In this document: piece by piece, positions 1 through 15,000 of the stretch
How the letters are laid out: every line of letters starts with the position of its first letter
Numbering within the stretch: the first letter of the stretch is position 1
Origin: Chthoniobacter sp.
GTDB lineage: Bacteria > Verrucomicrobiota > Verrucomicrobiia > Chthoniobacterales > Chthoniobacteraceae
Assembly (NCBI GenBank): GCA_021414005.1
Contig: JAIOPH010000026.1
Span: 1-64,000, forward strand
Direction of reading: 5' to 3'
DNA: 64,000 nucleotides
Notes under the pieces: generated by a model
Databases searched by the model: none
What the model was told of the DNA's origin: nothing
Seen by the model: the letters and a program-made list of their open reading frames with translations, nothing else
Program-made: the position numbers and the translations under genes

Positions 1-3000
1 GCAACACGCCCGCGGTGCTGGTGACCGGGTTGGTGCCAAAGGCGAACTCCAATAGATTAATGATCCCGTTGTGGTTGTAGTCCTGATCATTTCCGGTAAA
101 GGCCGTGTTATTGCCGAAATGAAACTGCCGCCAGTTATCAACAGCGCTCTGGCGCGTGACCGTGACAGTGTAAGTCCGCATGGAAGTGCCATCCTGCGCA
201 GTAACTATGGTCACGAGGCTATTCGTCCCGACTAACAACGGAAGACTGCCGCTGGGCGTGCCCGAAGTTACCGGAATGCCATTAACAGTCACCGTTGCCG
301 TGCCATCGGCCACCGCCGGCGTGAGGGTAACGGCGCTGACCACGTAGTCCACCGTGGCCGTGTAAGCGAAGGTGCCCGGCGCAAAGGCCGGCGTGAACGC
401 GCCGCTGCTGAGTACTAGATCGGTGAGGTTGGCGTTGCTGCTCAGCGCGATCACCGTCCGGCTCTGGAGGGCGGGGTCGGTGGTGGCCCAGGTGGAGTCG
501 CCGGGCTGCCAGGCGATGAGTTGGAGTGGGCCGGCTGCGGTGGGGGTGAGGACGTTGCCGCTGAGGGTGCCGGGGCCGACGACGCGGTAGCTGATGGGCA
601 ATTGGCTGCCGGCCACGGCGGTGAGGGCGACGGGCACGCCGACGGTGAGTGGCGGCAGGGTCGGCAGGTTGAGGGTCTGCGCGGCGCGGGTGGGCCAGGC
701 GCGGTTGGGGGTGCTGGGGTCGAGATTGCCGAGGGTGCCAAAGCTGCGGTCGCCGGCGGTCCAGGTGGTGCCGTCGCGGGCGAGGACGGTGGTGAAGGTG
801 TCGCCGGTGCGGGCGGGCAGTTTCCTCCAGGCGCTGCCGGTGGTGGCCGCGGTGGGGCTTAGGCTTTGGGAGGTGGTGCCGTTGCCGAGCTGGCCGCTGG
901 TATTGAGGCCCCAGGTCCAGAGGGTGCCGTCGGTTTTTAAGGCGGCAGTGTGGGAAAGGCCGCCAGCCACCGAGGCCCAAGCTGTATCGAGGCCGATCGG
1001 GATGGGGCTGAGGCTTTGGGAGGTGGTGCCGTTGCCGAGCTGGCCGTTGGTATTGAGGCCCCAAGCCCAGAGGGTACCGTCGGTTTTCACGGCGAGGGTG
1101 TGGCTGGCGCCGCAGGTCACGGTGGTCCAGGCGGTGCCGGGGGCGATGGGTACGGGGACGTTGCGCTGGAGGACGCTGCCGTCGCCGAGCTGGCCGTTGC
1201 CGTTGTTGCCCCAGGCCCAGAGGCTGCCGTCGATCTGCCGTCCGACGGTGTGGCTGGCACCGCAGGCGATGGCGGTCCACTGGGTGCCGACGGCGATGGC
1301 GACGGGGACGTTGCTTTGGGTGGTGCTGTTGTTGCCGAGCTGGCCGCGGCCATTGGTGCCCCAGGCCCAGAGGCTGCCGTCTGTTTTGAGGCCAAGGGTG
1401 TAGCTGGTGCCACAGGCCACGCTGGCCCAGACTTCACTGCCGGCCTGGGCGGGGCTAGTCCGGCTGGCGGTGGTGCCGTCGCCGAGCTGGCCGTTGGTGT
1501 TGGTGCCCCAGCTCCAAAGGGTGCCGTTGGTTTTCACGGCGACGGTGTGGTTACTGCCGGCGGCGACGCTGGCCCAGTCGCTGGCGACGCCGATCTGCAC
1601 GGGGGCGCTGCGGTGGACGGTGGTGCCGTCACCAAGCTGACCGCTGGTGTTGCTGCCCCAAGCCCAGAGGGTGCCGTCGCTTTTCACGGCGACGGTAAAG
1701 CCGTTGCCGTTGGCCACGGCGGCCCATGAGCCGGGGGAGGGCACGGGACGCAGGCGCTGGGTCGTGGCGCTGTCGCCGGACTGACCGCTGGTATTTAGAC
1801 CCCAGGTCCATAGCGTGCCGTCGCTTTGCAGGGCCACGGTGTGGCTGCTGCCGGCGGCGAGTGCCGCCCAATTGCTGGCGGCGCCGACCGGCACCGGCGC
1901 GGTGCGTAGGGTGAGGCTGTTGTCACCGAGCTGGCCGCTGGTGTTCAGGCCCCACGACCAGAGGGTGCCGTCGCTTTTCCCGCCGAGGCTGTGATTGGCA
2001 CCGGCAGTGAGCGCGACCCAGTTGCTGGCCGTGCCGATCTGCGCCGGGGTCGTGCGCTGGGTGGTGCCGCCGTCGCCGAGTTGGCCGCTGGTGTTCAGAC
2101 CCCACGACCAGAGGGTGCCGTCGCTTTTCACGGCAAGGGTGTGGCTGGTGCCGCAGGCCACGGTGGTCCACAGGGCCGTGCCGATCTGGCCGGGCGTGGT
2201 TCGCGTGGCCGTGCCGCCGTCGCCGAGCTGGCCGTTGCTATTCAGGCCCCAAGCCCAGAGGGTGCCATTGGTTTGCACGCCGAGCGTGTGGCTGCTGCCG
2301 CAGGCCAGGGACACCCAGGTGGCCGTGCCGACCTGGGCGGGTGCGCTACGGTTGGTGGTGGTGCCGTCGCCGAGCTGGGAGCTGCTGTTGAGACCCCAAG
2401 TCCAGAGCGTGCCCGTAGTTTGCAAGGCCACGGAATGGCCGCTGCCACCGGCCACGCTGGCCCAGTTTGTCGCGGTGCCAATCGGCACTGGCGTGAGCCG
2501 CTGGGTGGTGGTGCCGTCGCCGAGTTGGCCGCTGCTGTTTTGGCCCCAGGCCCAGAGCGTGCGCGAGGTGCCGTTCGTCAGCACGGCCACGGTATGGCTG
2601 GCACCGCACGCCACGTCAGCCCAAGTCCACGGCCCGCCGCTCAGCACCGGCGTCGCCACCTGGACTGGCGCGGGTCGGTTGATGATCGTGCCGTCGCCGA
2701 GCTGGCCGCTGGTGTTTAGACCCCAGGTCCACAGCGTCCCGTCCGCGCGCAGGCCCGCGGCATGGCTGGCACCGGAGCCCCGGGCCACTTTTACAAACTC
2801 CTGCCCCGCCGCCGTCACCGGGAAGGTCACATAGGTTTCCGCCGGATCGTAGCCGCTGCCACCCGGTTGCATGAACCGCAGCGTGACCGCGCCGGGTGCG
2901 CCGGTCAGCGTGATCAGGCCGTCCAGATCCAAGGTCGCCGGCCCAGCCAGCAAGACAGCCGTCACCGGCAGCCCGCTGGTTGCCCCGGCGCGCAGGTAAA

Positions 3001-6000
3001 ACGGCGCGCTGCCCGTGCGCACGAGCGTCGGCGGAGCCACCACGATCGTCTGCGTCGGCCCCGGCTGCGTCAGCCCGGTGCCGGTCAGATTCACGGTGAA
3101 GGGGCTGCGCGCCACATCATTGCTCACGATGCGCAGGGTCGCCGCCCGCGCCCCGCCCTGATACGGCCGGAAGCTCACCGACAAACTCGTGTTCGCACCC
3201 GGAGCCAGCACCGCCGGCAGGCCGGACGCGTTGATCGTGTAATCCAGCCGGCCCGGGCCTTCCAGCGAGAGCGCCAGACCGCTCAACGTGCCCGCGCCCG
3301 TATTCCGCAGGGTGAAACTCAATGTGCCCCCCGGCGCCCCGATGGTGGCGCTGCCAAAGTCGCGCGTGCCCACGCCGTTGCTCAGCGACGTGCCCACGGG
3401 TTGCTCCACCACGAGGGACGGCCCCGGCGTGGCGAAGGTCCGATCCGCGCCGAGGCTGGTGCCCAGATCATTGGTCGCTGTCATCCGGTAATGATAGGTC
3501 GCCCCAGCCGTCAGCCCGGTCAGTGCCGCGCTCACGGTCTGCACGGTGTTCCCGTTACTGGGCGAAAGCGTGACGCTGACCGTGCTGCCATAGGCCGTGG
3601 TCAGGCCATACTCAAATTGCGCCGCCGTCACCTGTCCGTTCGGATTCACCGTGCCGCTCACCGTGGCGCTGTTCGAGTCCACCCCCGTGGCGAGGCCCGT
3701 GGTGGCCAGCGGCGAAGCCATCGCCCGTGGCTCCGTGCTCGCCCAGGCTACATCTCCCGGCTGCCACGCCACCACCTGCAGAAAGCCTTGGGCCGTCCGC
3801 GTGATTACGTTGCCGACCAAGGTCGCCGGCCCACTCACCCGGTAGGTCACCGGCAACTGGCTCTCTCCGACCGCTCCCAACACGATCGGCACCCCAATCA
3901 TCTGCGCCGACGGAACGGGAAACAGGAACTCCTGCGAAGCGCGTGGCGGCAAGATCAGGCTGGCTACGCGATAGTCGCTTGTCCCCAAAAGACCTGAGCC
4001 GCAAGCCCACAGGGTTCCATCCAAGCTCTGGATGGCGGTATTCACGTAGCCCAGACGCAGCGGAACTTTCGCCCAGCCGTTGCCTGTGCCGACCTGCCCC
4101 GGGGTGGTCCGGCTCGTCGTCGTGCCATCACCCAACTGCCCGCCGGTATTGAAGCCCCACGACCACAGTGTTCCATCCGAGCGGACCGCCACAGTGTGCT
4201 TCTCGCCCGCGGCGATTCCAGCCCAGGAAGTGGCCGTGCCGATCTGCACCGGGGCGTTGCGATTCGTCGTCGCGCCGTCACCGAGCTGGCCGCTGTCATT
4301 CCGGCCCCAGCCCCAGAGCGTGCCATCAGATTTCACCGCCATGGTGTAGGCAAAGCCCGCCGTCACCGTCTGCCAATTCGTCGCCGTGCCGACCTGCACC
4401 AGACTAGTCCGCTGGCTCGTCGTGCCGTCACCGACTGCCCCATAGAAACCTTGCCCGCAGGCCCAGAGGGTGCCGTCCATCCGAATCGCCTCCGTGTGCT
4501 TTTCCCCGCACGTCACGGAGGCCCACATGGCGGTGCCGACCTGAGCCGGGCTGAAGCGGTTGGTGTTGTTACCCGCACCCAGTTGGCCGTTGTCATTCAT
4601 GCCCCAGGACCAAATCGTACCGTCGGTCTTAATGGCCACGGTGTGTTGGTCGCCGCAGGCCACCTTCGACCAATTCGTCGCCGTGCCGACCTGCACTGGG
4701 CTGAGCCGTTGCGTGGAGGTGCCGTCACCCAACTGGCCGACATTATTCCAGCCCCACACCCAAAGCGTGCCGTCACCTTTCACCGCCACGGTGTGCGCCG
4801 AGCCGCACGCCACCCATGCCCAGTTGGTGTCCAGGCCGATCTGTATCGGCAGGTTGCGCTCGGTCGTGGTGCCATCGCCCAACTGTCCGTTGGTATTCAC
4901 TCCCCAAGCCCATAGCGTGCCGTCGCTGCGCACCCCCGCGGTGTGCGCGTTGCCTTCGGAGAAAGCCAGCCAGTTACCGCTGGCGTCAATCTTCACTGGA
5001 ATCAGACGCCGGGAATTGGCACCATCCCCGAGCTGACCACTGGCGTTGGAGCCCCACGCAGAAACGCTGCCATCGCTGCCCAGCGCCAACGTGTGGTAGT
5101 AGCCCGCGGTCACCGCCGCCCAGTTTACCGCCGTGCCGACCTGCACGGGATTTCTCCGCGTCGTCGTCGTTCCGTCACCCAACTGGCTACTGCTGTTGTC
5201 GCCCCATGCCCACAGCGTCCCATCACTGCGCATTCCCACGGTGTGACTTTGCCCCGCCGCCACGCCCGTCCACAAGGCTCCAGTACCCACGGGCACCGGG
5301 GCGGACCGCGTATTGATGGTGCCGTCGCCGAGCTGACCGTCGGCATTCAGGCCCCAAGCCCAGAGCGAGCCATCGCCTCGGATCGCCGCCGTGTGGGCAA
5401 AGCCGCAGGTCACCGCCGTCCAGTTCGTCGCCACACCGATTTGCACCGGGGCGAGACGCTGGGTGGTGGTCGCGTCGCCCAGCTGGGAGTTGTCATTTCG
5501 GCCCCAAGTCCACAGCGTTCCATCGCTCCTCACACCCGCAGAATGGTCATCGCCCCCAGCAAGGCTCGTCCAATTGGTTGCCGCGCCGATTTGGACCGGG
5601 GTGTTGCGGTTGAGCGTCGTACCGTCGCCCAGCTCGCCGTAGCCATTCCAGCCCCACGCCCACAGCGTCCCATCGGTCCTGATCGCCAGGGTGTGCGAAT
5701 AGCCGCAGGCCACGGAGGCCCAGTTCGTAGCCGTGCCAACTTGCACAGGGCTGGAGCGCTGTGTGGTTGTGCCATCGCCAAGCTGCCCCGCTCCGTTAGT
5801 GCCCCACCCCCAGAGCGTCCCGTCGGCTTTCACAGCCATTGTGTGGGCATTGCCACAGGCCACGGCAAGCCAGTTGGTTGCCGCGCCCACTTGCACCGGA
5901 GCGCTGCGCTGCGTCGTCGTTCCATCGCCCAACTGCCCGTTGTCGTTGTTGCCCCACATCCACAGCGTCCCGTCCGATCGGATCCCCGCCGCATGCGAGG

Positions 6001-9000
6001 CAAACGGGGCACGCGCCAGCTTCACAAACTGTTGCCCCGGTGCCAGCACTTGGAAGCTCGCATAGGCTTCCGCCGGATCGTAACCGCTGCCCCCGGCCTG
6101 GCTGATCCGCAGCGTCACCGCGCCCGTCGCTCCCGTCAGCGTGACCACCCCCGCACCGGAAACCGTCGCCGGCCCCGTCAATACCGCATAGCTCAGCGGC
6201 AGGCCGCTGGTGGCGGCAGCGAGCAGGGAAAAGGGCGCACTGCCCGTCCTCACGACCCTCGGAACGGGCGCTACCACAATGCTCTGCCCCGGCCCCGTCT
6301 GCGCTAGACCCGTACCGGTCAGCGCGATGTTAAAGGGATTGCGCAACGGATCATTGCTCGCGATATGCAGCGCCGCCGGGCGCGCACCGGCCTGCCACGG
6401 ACGGAAGGTCACAGTGAAAGTCGAACTGGCACCGGCCTCGAGGGACGTCGCCAGTCCCGTCGCGTTCAGCGTGTAATCCACCAGCGCCGCGCCGTCGAGC
6501 GACACCGCCAGACCCGCGAGCGAGCCCGGTCCCGCGTTGCGCACGGTGAAGGTGAGCGTGTTGCTGGCCGCCGTCCCGATGGTCACGCCGCCAAAGCCAA
6601 CGGTGCTGGAACCGCTGGTCAGACCCTTGCCGACCGGCTGCTCCACGGTGATTTGCGGTGGAGCCGGGGTGAAGGTCATATCCGCGCCATTGGTCGTGCC
6701 GAAGTCATTCGTGGCCGTGAGCCGGTAATGATACGTCTGCCCGGTGGTCAGCCCGGTCAGCGCTGCGCTCACCGCCTGGTCCGACGTTCCGTCGTTCGGG
6801 GAAAGCGTCACGTTGGCGAAGCTGCCATATCCGGTCGTGGTCCCATACTCAAACCGCGCCGTTGCAGCCCGCCCTTTCGGGTTGACCATGCCATGGAGAG
6901 TGGCCGTCGTAGTGCTAACGCCGGTAGCGATTGTCGTGGCGACCGTGGGAAGAACCAGCGTCTGTGTCTTGAGCATGGGCTCGACAACCGCCCAGGTCGC
7001 ATCGCCCGGCTGCCAGGCGACTACTTGAATGGTCCCGAGCGCCGTCGCGGTGAGGATGTTTCCGTTCAGGGTCGCCGGCCCAGTCACCCCGTAGGTCACG
7101 GGAAGCTGGCTGCCCGCGACCGCGGCCAGCGTCACCGGCTGGCCGATGCTCAGGAAAGGAAGCGTGGGGAAACTGAGTGTCTGCGCGGCGCGTGCGGGCA
7201 GGATGCGGTGGGGCACGCCGGGATCATAGTTGCCGAGCTTGCCGTCCACGGGGTCGCCGCAGGTCCAGACGGTTCCATCCAGCGTCCGCGCGGCGGAAAA
7301 CCGCGCGCCGAGCCTGAGCGGCAGCGTGCTCCAGGCGCTCATCGTGCCGATCTGCACCGGGCTGGTGCGCCGGGTGGTCGTGCCATCGCCCAGTTGGCCG
7401 CCAGAATTGTCGCCCCAGGCCCAGAGCGTGCCGTCGGTCTTCATGGCCATCGTGTGGTCTTGCCCGCAGGCCACTGCGACCCAGTTCGTCGCCGAGCCGA
7501 CCCGCACTGGGCTCAGACGATCACTCGTCGTGCCATCTCCCAACTGGCCACTCCCATTCTCGCCCCAGGCCCAGAGCGTCCCATCGCTCTTGAGAGCCGC
7601 TGTGTGGGAGCCGCCGCCGCTTGCCGCGACCCAGTCGTTTGCGACGCCGACCTGCCCAGGGCTGGAGCGCCATCCGCCGGTGCCATCGCCGATATTGTTG
7701 CCCCAAGTCCAGAGCGTGCCGTCGCTCTTGAGGGCGATCGTGTGGGCATCCCCGCAGGCCACTGAAGCCCAGTTGTCCGCCGAACCGATCTGCACCGGGC
7801 TGTCGCGCTGACTAAAGAAGGTGCCATCGCCGAGCTGGCCGTAATTATTGTTACCCCACGCCCAAAGTGTGTGGTCGCTCTTGAGAGCCACCGTGTAGGC
7901 ACCGCCGCCAGCCACCGCAGCCCAGTTAGTCGCCGAGCCGATCTGCACCGGGCTGATGCGATTCGCATTGGTGCCATTAGTCCCATCGCCTAATTGGCCG
8001 CTGTAATTTTGCCCCCAAGCCCAGAGCGTGCCATCGCCCTTGATGGCGGCCGTATGATACGCGCCGCAAGCCGCCGCCACCCAGTTATTCGCCAGGCCGA
8101 TCAGCAGCGGGCTGGCTTGATTCGTCGTCGTGCCATCGCCCAACTGGCCGTAGGTATTGGTCCCCCACGCCCAGAGGGTGCCGTCATTTTTCACGACCAC
8201 GGTATGGACTGAGCCGCAGTCCGCGGCGACACTGCCGCCCGCCAGACCGTTTAGCACCGGGCTGGGACGCCGGTTGCTGGAAGCGTTGCCGAGCTGACCG
8301 TAGCTGTCACTGCCCCAAGTCCAAACCGAGCCATCGCTTTTCATGGCTCCCGTGTGACCAGCCCCACAAGTCACCGCCGTCCAATCATTCGAAAGGCCGA
8401 TCTGCACCGGGCTGCTGCGGTTGGTCGTCGTGCCATCGCCCAACTGGCCGGAGACGTTGTAACCCCAGACCCAGAGCGTGCCGTCGCTTTTCGTGGCCAC
8501 CGTACGATTGCCACCACCGACTATCGAGGCCCAGTTGGTTGCCGGACTGATCTGCACTGGACTGATGCGCTGACCAAAGGTGCCATCGCCCAGTTGGCCG
8601 TAGGAGTTGTCACCCCACGCCCATAGTGTGCCGGTATTCTTCACGGCCAGGGTGTGGGTTGATCCGCAGGCCACCGCAGCCCAATTGCTCTCCGCGCCGA
8701 CCTGCACCGGGCTGGTGCGCGTGGTCCCCGTGCCATCGCCCAACTGGGTGTAGAAATTCCAGCCCCAAGCCCAGAGCGTGCCGTCGCTCTTCACGGCCAC
8801 CGTGTGGGAGGAGCCGCAGGCGGCCGCAGCCCAGTTGCTGGCCAAACCGACCTGCACTGGGCTGGTGCGGTTCGTCGTGGTGCCATCGCCCACCTGGCCG
8901 TTGAAATTGTAACCCCAAGCCCAGAGCGTGCCGTCACTTCTGACGGCCACCGTGTGGGAAGCGCCGCAGGCGACCGAGGTCCAAGTCGTTGCCGTCCCGA

Positions 9001-12000
9001 TCTGCACCGGACTGGTGCGCTGGGTGGTTGTGCCATCGCCCAGTTGGCCGGAGTCGTTGCTGCCCCAGGCCCACAGCGTGCCGTCGTTCTTCACGGCAAC
9101 CGTGTGTCCGTAGGCGCAGGCCACTGAAGTCCAGTTGCTGGCCGTGCCGACCCGCACCGGAGCGGTACGCTGAGTGGTGGTGCCATCGCCCACTTGACCG
9201 TAACCGTTGTCACCCCAGGCCCATAGCGTCCCATCCGCACGGATGCCCACCGAGTGGTTTGCATAAGACCCGCGCGCGAGCTTCACAAAATCCTGCCCGG
9301 CAGCCGTCACCTGGAAGGTCACGTAGGTTTCCGTCGGGTCGTAACCGCCGCCGCCGGCCTGGCTGATCCTGATGGTCACCTCTCCCGCCGCCCCGGTCAG
9401 CGTGACCAGTCCGGTGCTGGAAATCGTCACCGGTCCCGTCAGCACCGCATAAGTCACCGGCAGGCCGCTGGTCGCCCCGAAGAAAAGTCGGAACGGCAGG
9501 CTACCGGCTTTCACAACGGCAGGCGCCGCCGCCTGCACGATGCCCTGCCCCGGCCCCGGCTGGGTGAGCCCTGTGCCGGTCAGCGCGATATTAAAGGGAT
9601 TGCGCAACGGATCATTACTGGCGATGCGCAGCACCGCCGCCCGTGTGCCCCCCAGCCACGGACGAAAGGCCACGCTAAAGGTGGCGCTGGCCCCTGGTGC
9701 GAGGGACGCAGGCAGCCCGGCGGCGCTGATCGTATAATCCAACTGCGCCGCTCCACCCACGGACGCGGCCAGGCCGCTGAGCACGAGCGACCCGGTATTC
9801 CTCACGGTAAAGGTGTATGTGTTCCCCGCCGCACCAATGGAGGCACTGCCAAAGTCGCGCGTGGAGACATCGGTGGTCAGCCCGGTTCCCGTCGGCTGCT
9901 CCACGACGATGGCTGGGGAAGCCGTGGTGAATGTCTGATCCGCGCCATTGGCGGAGCCGAGGCTGTTGGTGGCCGTCAACCGGTAGTGCGTCACGCCGGG
10001 AGGCAGGCCGGTAAGAATCGCGCTGACCGTTTGGTCGCTGTTGCCGTTGTTCGGGGAAAGAGTCACGGCCGCCGTGCTCCCGTAGGCAGCGGTGGGGCCA
10101 TACTCGAAAAGTGCCGTCGTGGCGAGCCCGCCGGGGTTCACCGTGCCGTTGAGGGTCGCGGTCGTGGCCGTCATCCCCGAGGCGGCGGCCGTGACGACCG
10201 TCGGAAGGGCGGTCACCGTTTGCGTCTGACGCGCTGGCTCGGTCGTGCCCCAGATGTTGTCACCGGGCTGCCATGCGGTGACTTCGATGTTACCCGCGCC
10301 GGTGACTGTAAGCAGGTTTCCGCTCAGGGTGGCTGGACCAGCTACCCCGTAGCTCACCGGGAGCTGACTGTCGGAGGTGGCGGACAGCGCGAACGGCTGA
10401 CCGACATTCAGCGCAGGCAGGGCGGGCAAACTCAGTGTCTGCGGGACGGGCACGGGCCAGGCGGGGTTGGGCACACTCGGATCGAAGTTGCCCAGGATGC
10501 CAAGGGTGCGCGCGCCGCAGGTCCACAAGGTTCCATCCACGGTCAGCACCCCGGAAAACGCACCGCCCAGGCCGACCGGGAGCTTTCCCCAGGCATTGCT
10601 CGTGCCGATCCGCACCGGGCTGGTGCGCTGGGTGGTGGTGCCATCGCCGAGCTGGCCCGAGCTATTGTCGCCCCAGGCCCAGAGCGTACCGTCACGCTTT
10701 ACCGCCCAAGTGTGAAGACTGCCGCAGGCCACCGCGGCCCAGTCGCCCGCCACACCGATCTGCGTGGGGGTGGTACGTGTTGTGGTGGTTCCGTCACCAA
10801 GCTGACCCTTGGCATTTTCGCCCCAAGCCCAAAGGGTGCCGTCGCTTCTGACGGCAGCCGTGTGATACGCGCCGCCTGCCACAGCCGCCCAGTTACTGGC
10901 CGAGCCGATTTGCACTGGGCTGGTGCGCTGGGTGGTGGTGCCATCACCCAGTTGTCCGGCGACATTCCAACCCCAGGCCCAGAGCGTGCCATTGCTCTTG
11001 AGGGCGATATTGTGGCTGCTTCCGCAAGCCACTGCAGTCCAACTACTCGCCGCGCCAACTCTCACGGGGCTGGTGCGATTCGTCGTCGTGCCATCACCCA
11101 GTTCGCCGCGGGAATTGCTACCCCAAGCCCAGAGTGTGCCGTCAGTCTTGACGCCCACAATATGGGAACCGCCACTTGCCGCGGCGCTCCAGTTGCTCGC
11201 GAAGTCCACCTGCGAGGGGCTGCGCGGGATGCTGCCGTCAACATTGATGCCCCACGCCCAGAGCGTGCCGTCGCTCTTGACGGCTGCCGTGCGATCCGAG
11301 CCGCAGGCCACCGATGCCCAGTTGCTCGCGGAGCCGATCTGCAACGGGCGGGTGCTATTCGTCGCCGTGCCGTCGCCCACCGCACCGTAATAATTGTCGC
11401 CCCAGGCCCAGAGCGTGCCGTCGCTCGCGACGACGGCCATGTGCCGCTCGCCGCATGCTGCTGCAAGGCAGTTACCCGCCGAACCGATCTGTACCGGGCC
11501 AAGGCTGCTTCGGTAGGCGGGATAACCCAACTCGCCGTAGGAATTGTCGCCGCCCCAAGCCCAGAGAGCACCATCACGCTTGAGGGCCAGCGTGTGGTAG
11601 GAGCCGCAGGCTGCGGCCGCCCAATCGGTGGCCGTACCGACCTGCATAGGGGTGTTGCGCTTCGGTTCAGCAGTGCCTCCAAAGGAATTGTAAGTCGTCC
11701 CATCTCCCAACTGGCTGCGGGCATTGTTGCCCCAGGCCCAGAGCGTGCCATCGCTTTGCACGGCCATGGTGTGGGACAAACCGCAGGCCACGGCAGTCCA
11801 GGTGCCCGCTGTGCCAACCTGCACCGGACGGGACCTGCCAGTGTAAGTGCCATCCCCCATCTGGCCATTGTCATTGCTGCCCCACGCCCAGAGAGTGCCA
11901 TCCATTTTGCGCGCCAGCGTATGGTTGGCACCGCAAGCCATCGAAGCCCAGTCGGCCACCGTGCCAATCAACACCGGACTGGACCTGCTCGTAGAAGTAC

Positions 12001-15000
12001 CATCGCCCAACTGGCCGTAATCATTGCTACCCCATGCCCACAGCGTGCCGTCGTTCCTCACGGCCACCGTGTGGAGACTGCCACAATCGACGGACGTCCA
12101 GTTGGTCGCCGTGCCGATCTGCACGGGAGTGCTGCGTGTCGTGTTTGTGCCATCACCGAGTTGGCCGCGAAAATTATCGCCCCAAGCCCATAGCGTGCCG
12201 TCGCGCTTGGTAGCCATTGTGTGGTAGGTACCGCCAGCCACTGAGGCCCAGTCGGCAGCCGTGCCAATTTGTGAAGGGCTGTAAGGGCCGGAGTAGCCCC
12301 AAGTCCATAGCGTGCCGTCGTTCTTCACAGCCACCGTGGTGCGGGAGGTAAAGGCGACCGCAGCCCAGTTGGTCGCCGTACCAACCTGGACCGGATTGCT
12401 GCGATTCGTATTGGTACCATCTCCCAGTTGGCCGTACTGGTTGTAACCCCAAGTCCAAAGCGTGCCGTCGGCGCGAATGCCCGCCGAGACGTTTTCTTTG
12501 CCCGTCACCTTGACGAAATCCTGCCCCGGCGTCACCTGGAAGGTCACATAGGATTCCACCGGGTCGTAACCACTGCCCCCGGCCTGACTGATCTTCACGG
12601 TCACCGTGCCCGCCGCTCCCGTCAGCGTGACCAGTCCGCCGCTGGAAATCGTCGCCGGGCCCGTCAACACGGCATAGGTCAGCGGCAGGCCGCTGGTCGC
12701 GGAAGCGAGGAGAGTGAAGGGCGCTGTCGTGGTCCTCGCCACCGCCGGTGCCGAGGCCGTGACGATGCTCTGCCCCGGCCTTGGCTGGGTGAGACCCATG
12801 CCGGTGAGCGCGATGTTAAAGGGATTCCGCAGGGGATCACTACTGGCAAGGTGCAGGGCTGCCGCCTGCGTGCCGCTCTGCCACGGACGGAAAGCCACGG
12901 TGAAAGCGGCGCTGCCTCCGGGGGCCAGCGTGGCTGGGAAGCCGGACGTGTAGGCCGTGTATGCCCCCAGCCCGGCGCCATCCAGCGTCACGGCGAGACC
13001 CGTGAGCGCGACCGACCCGTTATTGCGCACGATGAAGGTCTTGGTGCTGCCGGCCGCACCGATGACGGCGCTCCCAAAATCAATGGTGCTCAAAGCGTTG
13101 CCCAGCGCCGTGCCCGCCGGTTGCTCGACGACCAGGACAGGCGCGGTAATGAATGACCGGTCCCCACCGTTGGCGGCACCGAAGCTGTTCGAGGCCGTGA
13201 GCCGGTAGTGATAGGTGACGCCGGGCGTCAGGCCAGAGAGGGGGATGCTCACTGCCTGCACGGTGTTGCCGTCGTTCGGAAAAAGCGGCACATTCACTGT
13301 GTTGCCGTAGGCGGTGGTGGGACCGTACTCAAACTGCGCCGTCGTCGCCAGGCTGCCCGGATGCACCGTGCCGTTCAACGTGGCGGTAGTCGAGGTCACA
13401 CCTGTGGGTGCGCTGGTGGCGACCGTGGGGGAGCCTGTCGCTCCCGGGTGCGCTTGAACCAAGGGGTCGGGAGATGCCCAAGTGCCGTCACCGGCCTGCC
13501 ATACGGACACCCGGATGGGACCGGTGCCGGTGGGGGTGAGGATGTTTCCGTTCAAGGTCGCCGGCCCGGTCGCGCCGTAGATCACCGGCAACTGGCTGTC
13601 GGACATGCCGGAGAGCGTGACCGACTGGCCTGTTACCAGCGGAGGCAGGGCGGTAAAACTGAGGGTCTGCACAACGCGGGCGGGCGCGCTGCGGTTGGGA
13701 ACCCTGGGATCAATCGTCCCAAGCTCGCCTTCGGTATTGTCGCCACTGGTCCACACCGTTCCGTCGATGGTCAGCAAGGCGGAAAACTTGTAACCGAGAC
13801 CCACGGGGAGCTTTCCCCAGGCCGTGTGCGTCCCGATCGGGACTGGAACGGAGCGGGAAGTTGTGGTGCCGTCACCCAACTGGCCTTGGTCATTTTCGCC
13901 CCAGGCCCAAAGCGTGCCGTCCCGTTTCACAGCCATCGTGTCGAATACGCCGCAGGCCACCGCCTCCCAGTCGGTCGCCGAGCCAACTTGGGCCGGGCTG
14001 TTGCGGTTGTTGGTGGTGCCATTGCCCACCTGACCTTCGTTATTGCGCCCCCAGACCCAGAGCGTGCCATCGCTTTTCACGGCTGCCGAGTGGTTGGAGC
14101 CGCAGGCCACCGCAGTCCAGTCGGTTGCCGAATCGATCAGGACCGGGCTGAGGCGATCCCTGCCGGTGCCATCGCCCACCTGGCCGGAGCTGTTGTTACC
14201 CCAGGCCCAGAGCGTGCCGTCCGTCTTGATAGCCACCGTATGGCCGTAACCAGCAGCCACCGCGGCCCAGTTGCTCTCCACGCCGATTTGGACCGGTGCG
14301 CCTCGGCTGGTAGTGGTGCCATCGCCCAACCCACCGGTGCTACTGTAGCCCCACGCCCAGAGCGTGCCATCGCTCTTTACAGCTACCGTGTGCAAGTTGC
14401 CGCAGGCCACCGTCGCCCAGTTGTTTGCCGTGCCGATTTGCGCAGGGCTATTGGTGCGTTGGCTAACCCCATTGCCCAGTTGGCCAAAAGAATTGTCACC
14501 CCAGGCCCAGAGCGTTCCGTCGCTCTTGCGGGCCACCGTGAAGCCGCCACCGCAGCTTACTGCTGCCCAGTTGGCCGCCGTGCCGACACGCACGGGGCTG
14601 TTGCGCTGAAGATAGGTGCCATCGCCGAGCTGGCCGACACCGTTGGTGCCCCAGGCCCAGAGCGAGCCATCGCTCTTTACCGCCAGCGCATGGGTGTTGC
14701 CAGCCGCCAGCGCGGCGCAGTTGCCCGCGGAGCCAACCTGCACCGGAGTGTGTCGCGTCGTGTTGGTGGCATAGCCCAACTGGCCGCTGGCATTGCTCCC
14801 CCAGGCCCAGAGCGTCCCGTCGCCCTTGACGGCCAGCGTGTGGGAAGCGCCGCAAGCCATGGCGCCCCAGTTGTCCACCGTGCCGATCTGAACCTGGGTG
14901 CTGCGATCCGTCGTGGTGCCATCGCCGAGCTGGCCGAAATTATTCCGGCCGCAAGCCCAAAGCGTTCCGTCGCTCCGCACAGCCAGGGTGTTGGCGCTGC

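Noticed and set aside
690..2806. 150-bp periodicity that could look like a CRISPR or satellite array
   Set aside because: Units translate into RCC1 repeats in a single frame, differ in sequence and length, and have no short identical repeats separated by unique spacers.
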